In this document: one piece after another, positions 37,464-45,015 of the stretch | Layout of the letters: each line of letters opens with the position of its first letter | How positions within the stretch are numbered: the first letter of the stretch is position 1 | NCBI RefSeq assembly: GCF_037440165.1 | Contig: NZ_JBBIUQ010000016.1 | Location: forward strand, 9,282 to 73,281 | Direction of reading: 5' to 3' | From: Ignavibacterium sp037440165 | GTDB lineage: Bacteria > Bacteroidota > Ignavibacteria > Ignavibacteriales > Ignavibacteriaceae | DNA length: 64,000 nucleotides | Program-made: the position numbers and the translations under genes | Notes under the pieces: model-generated | The model's database searches: none | Told to the model about the DNA's origin: nothing | What the model saw: only the letters and a program-made list of their open reading frames with translations

Positions 37464-38473
37464 CTTATAAAATTATATGGAAATGGAAATACACTTTCTT
37501 CAGTAATAATACCAGTTATAAGATGTGAAGGAGTGACATCAAATGCAGGACAAAAACATTGGTATGATTCTTTTCCGATTTGGTGATTGCCGGCAAACAA
37601 AATTTCTCTGCTGCTGCGATATTCAATTGCAATTTCATCTCCGGTTGCAATTGTTCGGTCAATTGTTGTAGATGGAGCTGCAATGTAAAACGGAATATTG
37701 TGATAATTGCAAAGCACTGCGAGATTATAAGTTCCGATTTTATTTGCTGAATCACCGTTAAGAGCAATTCTGTCTGCTCCTGTTATTACTAAATCAATTT
37801 TATTCTCTTTCATCAAAACTGCAGCAGACGAATCTGTCTGAACGGTAAACGGAATTCCGTTTTTTTCTAGTTCGAATGAAGTTAATCTTAAGCCCTGAAA
37901 TAATGGTCGTGTTTCATCAACATAAACATGATTAACTAAATCATTCTCAAAAGCTTTTTTGATTATTGCGAATGCAGTTCCAAAACCTGCGGCAGCTAAA
38001 GCTCCTGTATTACAATGTGTGAGCACATTTGACTTTTTTCTGAAAATGTTTAACCCATATTTAGCAATACTTTCAGAAAATTTTTCTTCATCTGAAAATA
38101 TTTTGAAAGATACTTCGAGTAATTTTTGATATAAATTATCAGACGATGATAACTGCACATAGTTTTTCTCTATTTCCTTCAATGCGTAAAAAAGATTTAC
38201 TGCAGTTGGTCTGGTTGAAGCGAGACGATTATAGACTTTGTTAAAATATTCATCGTTTTTGAAATTCTGATTTTTAAAGGCGAGTGAACAAGCAAATGCT
38301 GCAGCAATCCCAATCAATGGTGCGCCACGAATTTCAAGTCGTTCTATAGCTTCAGCTATTCTGTTATAGTCATCGGTTGAGATATAATTTTCTTCCAGAG
38401 GAAGTTTAGTCTGATCAATAAAAATCAGATTATCATTTTCAAACTTTAATGGGAAATATGAATTAGTTTTCAT
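37460..38473 (-). CDS. mtnA: S-methyl-5-thioribose-1-phosphate isomerase
   Basis: Methionine salvage: converts methylthioribose-1-phosphate to the ribulose form. 337 residues. Family motifs RGAPLIGIAAAFA (49-61), NLFYAL, THCNTGALAAAGFG with the catalytic Cys (C154) and GADRIALNGD with the catalytic Asp (D234). Same fold as eIF2B subunits and ribose-1,5-bisphosphate isomerase, but the match to MtnA motifs is closer. It starts 11 bp inside the preceding PfkB kinase gene and overlaps recO by 4 bp. No mtnB, mtnP or mtnK seen here. Confidence 0.92.
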   Translation of the reverse strand: MKTNSYFPLKFENDNLIFIDQTKLPLEENYISTDDYNRIAEAIERLEIRGAPLIGIAAAFACSLAFKNQNFKNDEYFNKVYNRLASTRPTAVNLFYALKEIEKNYVQLSSSDNLYQKLLEVSFKIFSDEEKFSESIAKYGLNIFRKKSNVLTHCNTGALAAAGFGTAFAIIKKAFENDLVNHVYVDETRPLFQGLRLTSFELEKNGIPFTVQTDSSAAVLMKENKIDLVITGADRIALNGDSANKIGTYNLAVLCNYHNIPFYIAAPSTTIDRTIATGDEIAIEYRSSREILFAGNHQIGKESYQCFCPAFDVTPSHLITGIITEESVFPFPYNFIR

Positions 38474-39377
38474 CGAACCTTGATAAATTCATAAATTGTC
38501 TGAAGCGATCCTGAATCTGAAGATAAGATAATTCTTCAAGACCTTTTGTACTGAATTTTTCAACACAGAAAGATGCCATAGTACTTCCGTAAATAACTGC
38601 ACGCTTTAAACTTTCTGATGATAAATCTCTTGTCTTAAACAAATAACCAATAAAACCACCAGCGAATGAATCACCAGCTCCTGTAGGATCATAAATTGAT
38701 TCCATTGGATAAGCCGGAGCCGAAAAAATTGTTTCTTCAGAAAAGAGCAATGCGCCGTGTTCCCCTTTTTTGATGATAAGAATCTGAGGACCCATTGCAC
38801 GAATAACTTTTGCAGCTCTTATCAGGTTTGGTTCGTGAGCAAGTAATCTTGCCTCAGAATCGTTAATGATTAAGACATTAACGCCAGGAAGAAGTTCTAA
38901 TAATTCTTTTTTCTTTCCCTCAATCCAATAGTTCATTGTATCGCAAACAACAAACTGAGGATTTTCCATCTGATCCAGAACTTTAGATTGTAAAACAGGA
39001 TCAATATTCCCCAGACAAATAAATTTTGATTTGCGAGCATTTTCAGGAATTATCGGATCAAATTTTTCGAATACATTTAGCTCGGTAAAAAGTGTATCGC
39101 GAACATTCAAATCATAATGATATTTTCCTGACCAGCGAAATGTTTTATCGCCTTCAACTATTTGGAGTCCCTCTAAATCGATGTTATGATTGTTAAGAAT
39201 TTCGATGTATTCCTTAGGAAAATCGTCACCAACAACTCCAACTAATCTTATGGGACCACTGAAATAACTTGCTGCAAGTGAAATGTAAGTTGCAGAACCA
39301 CCAAGTGCGTTTTCTATTTTTTCAAATGGTGTTGCAACTGTATCCAAACCAAGAGAGCCAACTACGAGTAAACCCAA
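38463..39377 (-). CDS. PfkB-family carbohydrate kinase
   Basis: 304 residues. N-terminal GGSATYISLAASYF (the substrate/ATP lid region) and the C-terminal PfkB signature DPTGAGDSFAGG with catalytic D236. Substrate cannot be read from sequence. It overlaps mtnA by 11 bp, a tight coupling that hints at a sugar or nucleoside substrate of the methylthioadenosine or ribose-phosphate pathway. Confidence 0.85.
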   Translation of the reverse strand: MGLLVVGSLGLDTVATPFEKIENALGGSATYISLAASYFSGPIRLVGVVGDDFPKEYIEILNNHNIDLEGLQIVEGDKTFRWSGKYHYDLNVRDTLFTELNVFEKFDPIIPENARKSKFICLGNIDPVLQSKVLDQMENPQFVVCDTMNYWIEGKKKELLELLPGVNVLIINDSEARLLAHEPNLIRAAKVIRAMGPQILIIKKGEHGALLFSEETIFSAPAYPMESIYDPTGAGDSFAGGFIGYLFKTRDLSSESLKRAVIYGSTMASFCVEKFSTKGLEELSYLQIQDRFRQFMNLSRFDEN

Positions 39378-39462
39378 TTTTAACTCCAGAATTTTTTAGA
39401 ATTGATACTTTAAAATAGATATTTAATATCTGATAGCACAATTATCTTGTATCAGTGATTGA

Positions 39463-39924
39463 CTAAAATTTAATTTCAATAAAATTCAAAAAGGTTTTTC
39501 GGCTTATAAAATATTCGGAGATCAAATCAACAGATCTTCTCTGACCTTCCCAAGCAAGTAAATTTTTTCCCTCATTTTTATTAACCCATTTAAATTCTGA
39601 ATGCTCAGAACTGATTTTTACTTCAGAATTATTTTTAACTTTAGCTGCAAAAACCGGAATCAAGGAAATGTATTCATCATCCGGTGAATAGAATGAATTT
39701 ATGTTTGGAGCAATCCAAAGCTGCTCAGGAATAAGATTAGTTTCTTCTTTAATTTCCCGCAATGCTGTCTGATAAGCTTTTTCGTTATCCTTTATTTTTC
39801 CGGAAACCATTTGCCATAAATTAGGATAGTACTGATATGGAGCTCGTTTGAGTAAAAGAAATTCTATTTCACCATCCTTCTCTCTGAAAATGTGAGCTTC
39901 TATTAGGTTTGATATTACTTGCAT
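39463..39924 (-). CDS. Nudix hydrolase
   Basis: 153 residues with a canonical Nudix box (Gx5Ex7REUxEExGU) at residues about 42-64: GKIKDNE followed by seven residues, then REIKEETNL. The strand GEIEFLLLKRAPYQYYPNLW fits the dATP/dihydroneopterin triphosphate-type branch, but the substrate is open. Standing alone on the minus strand; the region 39925-40043 upstream holds 32-bp repeats. Confidence 0.88.
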   Translation of the reverse strand: MQVISNLIEAHIFREKDGEIEFLLLKRAPYQYYPNLWQMVSGKIKDNEKAYQTALREIKEETNLIPEQLWIAPNINSFYSPDDEYISLIPVFAAKVKNNSEVKISSEHSEFKWVNKNEGKNLLAWEGQRRSVDLISEYFISRKTFLNFIEIKF

Positions 39925-39952
39925 TGATTTATCCTTTTAGTTTTTACCTTAT

Positions 39953-40042
39953 CAGACTAAAGTCTGATTTACGAGATATATTCTCAGACTGAAGTCTAAG
40001 TTACAAAATAAATTCTCAGACTGAAGTTTGAGCTAACAATTG
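39953..40042. repeat. Three tandem 32-bp units, each with a palindromic CAGACT-AA/GA-AGTCTG core
   Basis: Palindromes start at 39953, 39985 and 40017, exactly 32 bp apart. The stem is perfect in copy 1 (CAGACTAAAGTCTG); copies 2 and 3 carry one mismatch. Bases between cores are also similar (TTACAAAATAAATTCT-like), so this is a tandem repeat rather than a CRISPR array. Same core design as the repeats at 7163-7289. Confidence 0.85.
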
Positions 40043-40043
40043 T

Positions 40044-43000
40044 TTAGAAAAATGCTCGTGCTTCGGCTCTCATTGTGTGAATTGGTTTTGATGTCCCCTG
40101 TAATCTTCCATCATAACTTAATGTGGTTTGTAAATTTGATGATAATTTGTAATCGAAATTTACACGCCAAAAATAATTCTTTCCGATTTGGTTTCCTCCG
40201 GTAATTTCAAATGGAATAAAGTTCTGTGTTGTGTTTGCAAGTAATTCATTTCTTTCAACCTCTACACGAAGTCTTCCAACTCCTAAAAAAGATAAATTAA
40301 ATCGCATTGCTTGTCCGTTCACATCGATAATAGTGGGCTGAGTTGGAAATGTGTCTTCATTTCTTCCCACTCTGATTTTAAATCCAACTTCAATTGTTCT
40401 TGAAGGTCTGTAAGAAAAATCAGAGGTGATAAAATTACTGTTTACTTTTCTGATACGATTTGAATTTGTTTGAGCAGATAAATTGTCGTTGTTGTTTGTT
40501 AAATCAGTCTGATTGCTGATTTCTTCAACCATCTTAAATTTGATTCTTATGCTTCTTTCCCGAAAGTATCCTCTTTCAAATCCGCCGCTGAATTCGTTGA
40601 GATTAGTTCTTTGAATAAATCTGAATCTGAAAGACAAATCCTGCTCGTTTTCAAACAGAAAAAAATCCTGCTGCAATAAATTTGTTCCCCGAATTGTTGT
40701 AGCTTCGTTTTGAAAGGTTGATAGCCGAAGAAGATATATGTTTGAATATTTTATGTCTTTGCTGTTTTCCTCAATTCTCCATAAAGTTTCAGTAGAGATT
40801 GATTTCAGAATTGATGATATAAAATTTCTTTCTTTGATTATGTTTGAAAAATTTGTTTTCCACCTTGTGCTTGTTTTAAGATCAATAACAGGAAACAGTT
40901 CATCAGTTGGAATTGTAACCTGAATGTAATCACCATCAAAAATTGTTGGTTCAAATTCATTCTCATCTGCAATTCCATTATTGTTCAAGTCACCAAGGTA
41001 TTTGAAATTGCCTGTACCTTGTTCTACTCGCACAAATACTCTCTGAAGTCGTGCTGATTTCTGAGTTGATACTTCATAAAATAAATCGCCTTTTAACAAA
41101 GGATCCCAAAAATTAAATTTTGATTGTGAGCGAACCACGATTGACTGATTATCAAGGAAACCAAGCTGCTTGAATTCATCAGTGAAATTTTTATTTCTTA
41201 CCGCAAGATTAAGTAAACTGCTTATTTCTTTGATTCCTCTGTAATTAATTTCAAATGAATTTGTATTGGATTTTGATTCCCTGTAAAGAACTCCATTTAT
41301 AGGAAAATAGTCTTCTCTGAAAGAATGTCTTGTTAAAAATTTTATTCCTTCAATTTCAATAAATTCAAGATATGGTATAATTTCAGTGTACTTTAATGAA
41401 CCATTAAGAAGAGAATCACCTGAAGCTCTTTTATCAGTTTTATCTTCTGCAAGAAACTCAACGCCTGGCTTCAGATACCACCATTGATAATATGCCTGTG
41501 CTCGATGTCTGAACCAATTTGAGTTAATTATTTTAATTGAAGTGCTAACATAATCGAGATTGTACTCCAGATTATAATTTTCACCATTTGAAATTTTGAT
41601 GAGATTATTAAATCTGTCTGAGCTGAATGAATCGCCTTGTTTCAAAAAACCTGCAGTTGAATTAATTCTGATTTCATCAATAGGAATTAGCGAAAGTCCA
41701 ACTTCACGCAGACTTTCATTCTCCTTTTCATTTGCCGTTGCAGTGTTATAGTATCTGTCGAATTCAACATCATTAAATCTATCGAATGAAGTAAATCTTT
41801 TTTCAACAAATCTTTCACGATAGCTTAAACCAATTTTCCCTAAGTCAATATTTCCAATTTTTATTGATGAAGGTTTTAGCCGCAATGAAAAATTAGCAGC
41901 ATAACCGAAGTTATCATTTTCATCTAAAGATGAAAATCTGTTTTTGTCCCAGAGACTTGCTGCATAATCAAAATTTAGATTAAAATTTTCAAACACATTT
42001 GCTTTTAATGTAAAAGCTCCCAATTGTTTTAACTGAGGTACAGGAAGAAATACTAAAGGTAAATATCCTCCTTTACCAATTCCTACAAACCTGTAAGCTC
42101 CGAGACTTTCACGAATGTAATCACCATTTCCTTCACCAACATAACTGAAAGAAACATTGTAGATTGATAATGAATCTCCCGGATTGTAAACATAGTAAGT
42201 AAATGAATTTCCGTTTATAATTGTATCAACTTTTGAATAAATGCCGCGTATAATTCCAAAAGAATCTGGTTCTGCGACACGAACACCAGACTTGAAAGCT
42301 TTATTTCTGTCATCACCAGCTTGTGAAAGAATTTCTTTATCTGAATCTGTAAGTGATATATCAATCGGTGCGTCCTGATTATCGCCTTCTCTGAGATATT
42401 CGAAACCGATATTTAATTTATTACTGAAAAAAGACGATGAAACTCCTGACCCAAAAAAATTACGGGCAAATTGTCTGTCAGTATATTCAAAATCAACACT
42501 TATTCTGCTTGCTGAAGTAATTAGTTTGTTTGGAGTAAAAGTGATAGATGCATTTGAATATTCAATTGTGTAGTCGTTGTTTTCTCCGCGTTTTAATTCA
42601 ACTCCATCAAGAAAAACTTTTTCTGTTCCAGCAATTACTATTATGTCTCTTTCATTATTAATACCACTTAACCTGTATGGACCTTGAACACCATCCTGGC
42701 CATTAAAATTATTTGAGTTGAACTTTCCTCTTGAACTTGCAACTGAAATAAAAGCTGAAGTATTATCATAATTAAACTCACCCATCAGTCCCTGAAGTTT
42801 CCTGTCAACAATACCAAATTCACCAAATCTCTGCTGAAGCTGATAATCACCAAAAGTTCCGATCGCATTTTGATGTTTAACCTGAATAAAAACTTTGTCT
42901 AACTCTTCTAGTCTTTCCGTATTGCCTTCAGGTTGAATCGGAGTATTTTCATCTGTTAAAGCTGCAACAATCTCAATCTCATCAGAGAGTTTACCGGAAA

Positions 43001-43517
43001 ACTGAAGTCTTAATCCACTATTAAGAGAAAAATCTTTTGTAGTGCCAACTGTAAAACCTCTGACGATCGTTCCGCTTTTTTCTATTTCTGAACCAAAAAT
43101 ATTTTCAGGAGAAAATGGGTTTAATTCTGTTTTAACAATTTGTAAAGTATCGCCTGTAGTCTCATCATACTTCAGAACGAGAGACCTGCGATTGTATTCT
43201 TTTTTAAGTCCGATATTATAAGCAAGGTAAGAAACAACTAAGGTATCAAAGATTGAATAAGACAATGTATCAGTAAGTCTGAAGAAACCCTCTTCATAAT
43301 AAAAATGATACTCAGTTTTTTCGAGTATTCTGCTGTTCAATTTGATTGTTTCTGTGTTTGGAACAATTGATGGTTGAGATATAAAATACTGATTTTCAAA
43401 ATTCACTTTCAAAGTATCGGCAGCAAGAAAAGTATTTTTACTAATCTGAGGATGAATTTCAGAAATTGATAATAATATCAGAATAAATGGTATGAAGGAA
43501 ATGTTTCTTCTGTTCAA
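40044..43517 (-). CDS. Large putative outer-membrane beta-barrel protein
   Basis: 1157 residues. Signal peptide (NISFIPFILILLSISEIHPQ) then a long, mostly beta sequence rich in aromatic residues at alternating positions and ending in the aromatic MRAEARAFF, typical of a barrel end. No TonB box or plug motif recognised. The stretch LSDEIEIVAALTDENTPIQPEGNTERLEE, followed by a GDYQLQQRFGEFG segment, looks like a recurring block in large OMPs of this group, seen before but unnamed. A Ca-binding-like LGDLNNNGIADENEFEP segment (about residue 865) resembles a dockerin/thrombospondin type-3 loop. Function unknown; a secretion or surface role is plausible. Confidence 0.7.
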   Translation of the reverse strand: MNRRNISFIPFILILLSISEIHPQISKNTFLAADTLKVNFENQYFISQPSIVPNTETIKLNSRILEKTEYHFYYEEGFFRLTDTLSYSIFDTLVVSYLAYNIGLKKEYNRRSLVLKYDETTGDTLQIVKTELNPFSPENIFGSEIEKSGTIVRGFTVGTTKDFSLNSGLRLQFSGKLSDEIEIVAALTDENTPIQPEGNTERLEELDKVFIQVKHQNAIGTFGDYQLQQRFGEFGIVDRKLQGLMGEFNYDNTSAFISVASSRGKFNSNNFNGQDGVQGPYRLSGINNERDIIVIAGTEKVFLDGVELKRGENNDYTIEYSNASITFTPNKLITSASRISVDFEYTDRQFARNFFGSGVSSSFFSNKLNIGFEYLREGDNQDAPIDISLTDSDKEILSQAGDDRNKAFKSGVRVAEPDSFGIIRGIYSKVDTIINGNSFTYYVYNPGDSLSIYNVSFSYVGEGNGDYIRESLGAYRFVGIGKGGYLPLVFLPVPQLKQLGAFTLKANVFENFNLNFDYAASLWDKNRFSSLDENDNFGYAANFSLRLKPSSIKIGNIDLGKIGLSYRERFVEKRFTSFDRFNDVEFDRYYNTATANEKENESLREVGLSLIPIDEIRINSTAGFLKQGDSFSSDRFNNLIKISNGENYNLEYNLDYVSTSIKIINSNWFRHRAQAYYQWWYLKPGVEFLAEDKTDKRASGDSLLNGSLKYTEIIPYLEFIEIEGIKFLTRHSFREDYFPINGVLYRESKSNTNSFEINYRGIKEISSLLNLAVRNKNFTDEFKQLGFLDNQSIVVRSQSKFNFWDPLLKGDLFYEVSTQKSARLQRVFVRVEQGTGNFKYLGDLNNNGIADENEFEPTIFDGDYIQVTIPTDELFPVIDLKTSTRWKTNFSNIIKERNFISSILKSISTETLWRIEENSKDIKYSNIYLLRLSTFQNEATTIRGTNLLQQDFFLFENEQDLSFRFRFIQRTNLNEFSGGFERGYFRERSIRIKFKMVEEISNQTDLTNNNDNLSAQTNSNRIRKVNSNFITSDFSYRPSRTIEVGFKIRVGRNEDTFPTQPTIIDVNGQAMRFNLSFLGVGRLRVEVERNELLANTTQNFIPFEITGGNQIGKNYFWRVNFDYKLSSNLQTTLSYDGRLQGTSKPIHTMRAEARAFF

Positions 43518-43587
43518 AACAAGATTATTTTTTATTTCAAACTAAGTTAAGAAGAATTTTCCAATCAAGTCTAATTCTTTGGATTTA

Positions 43588-44829
43588 CTACTTCCCAACG
43601 ATAAGTCTGGTGCCGTGTTTCTTTGTGATGTAATACCAAATCCATTCAATCATAACACGAAACCGATTGCGAAAACCAATGAGAAAAAAGATGTGAACCA
43701 AAGACCAGCTAAGCCAGGCAATCAAACCAGTAAGTTTTAATCCTTTAATTTCAGCAACTGCTTTTGCTTTTCCGATTGTTGCCATTGTGCCTTTATCAAT
43801 GTAATTAAATTTAGGTCGTTTATCATAGGGTATTTCTTTTCTTATCATCTCAGCTACAAATTTTCCCTGCTGAATTGCAACTTGTGCAACGCCGGGTAAA
43901 ACTTTTCCATCTTCTTCCTTGAAATGTGCTGCATCTCCAATCACAAATATTTCTGGATGATTTGGAATTGAACAATCCGGTTTTACAATTACTCTTCCTA
44001 CATTGTCAATTTCGGTATTCAAGCTTTTTAATAATTGAGATGCCTGATTGCCCGCTGCCCAAATAATTGTTTTAGCAGAAATGAAACTATTATTAGTGTA
44101 AACACCGTCTTCAGTAACATTCTCTACTTTAGTATTGAGTTTAACTTCAACACCCATATGCAGAAGGTCTTCTTTCGCCTGTTCAGATAACTTCTTATCA
44201 AACGATGGAAGAATACGATCAGCCGCTTCGATTAAAATTACTTTTGTGTCTTCAGGTCTGAAATTTTTATAATCTTTAATCATTGTTTCTTTAGCAATTT
44301 CAGCAATAGCTCCTGCAAGTTCAACACCAGTTGGACCTCCGCCAACGATTACAAATGTTAAATACTTTTTAATTAAATCCTCATTGGATTCTTTCTCAGC
44401 TAGTTCAAGTGCTTCGATAATTTTTTCTCTGATAACTAACGCATCCGTTAAAGTTTTCAAACCAGGAGCAATTTGTTCCCATTTTTCATTTCCGAAATAT
44501 GAATGTCGACCACCAACAGCAACTATCAGATAATCAAATTCAAGCTGACTTTCAGAATTCTTTAATGTTCCTTTATGTTCAGAAGCTTCAATAGCTTCGA
44601 CTTCATCAAGAATAATTTTAATGTTTTTGTAGCCGCTCAAGAGTGAACGAATTGGAACTGCAATGTCAGATGGCGAAAGCGCAGCAGTAGCAACCTGATA
44701 TAATAAGGGTTGAAATAAATGATGATTTGTCTTATCGATTATAGTTAATTCAAAATCTGTATTTGAAAGATTTTTAGCTGCAGTTAATCCGCCAAAACCA
44801 GCTCCAATAATTATAACTTTCTTTTTCAT
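43588..44829 (-). CDS. Type II NADH:quinone oxidoreductase (NDH-2)
   Basis: 413 residues. FAD-binding GAGFGG (9-14), second dinucleotide-binding motif VGGGPTGVELAG (162-173) and a C-terminal amphipathic/hydrophobic membrane-attachment region (LTGLIAWLSWSLVHIFFLIG). Transfers electrons from NADH to quinone without proton pumping. Single gene on the minus strand, divergent from the hybrid kinase gene (about 185 bp between them, in which I see no gene). Confidence 0.9.
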   Translation of the reverse strand: MKKKVIIIGAGFGGLTAAKNLSNTDFELTIIDKTNHHLFQPLLYQVATAALSPSDIAVPIRSLLSGYKNIKIILDEVEAIEASEHKGTLKNSESQLEFDYLIVAVGGRHSYFGNEKWEQIAPGLKTLTDALVIREKIIEALELAEKESNEDLIKKYLTFVIVGGGPTGVELAGAIAEIAKETMIKDYKNFRPEDTKVILIEAADRILPSFDKKLSEQAKEDLLHMGVEVKLNTKVENVTEDGVYTNNSFISAKTIIWAAGNQASQLLKSLNTEIDNVGRVIVKPDCSIPNHPEIFVIGDAAHFKEEDGKVLPGVAQVAIQQGKFVAEMIRKEIPYDKRPKFNYIDKGTMATIGKAKAVAEIKGLKLTGLIAWLSWSLVHIFFLIGFRNRFRVMIEWIWYYITKKHGTRLIVGK

Positions 44830-45015
44830 ATTATTTATCTCTACTTCCCAACCAAAATTAAATTTACTCTCTCATTTTCATTTTAATCTATATCACTAAT
44901 ACCAGGAGCTTATGACATTTGTTAAGATTAGTATAAATAAAACATATTTGATAAATTTGAATATAAAATTAGATTAGACTTCAAAAAATTTCCTTTTAGC
45001 AAAAACATAATAATT

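Noticed and set aside
37460..38473. mtnA as a ribose-1,5-bisphosphate isomerase
   Set aside because: Motifs (THCNTG, GADRIALNGD, RGAPLIGIAAAFA) follow MtnA more closely; kept only as a point in the PfkB finding.
39953..40042. Possible CRISPR array
   Set aside because: Only three units, spacers are similar to each other, no cas genes nearby; better described as tandem palindromic repeats.
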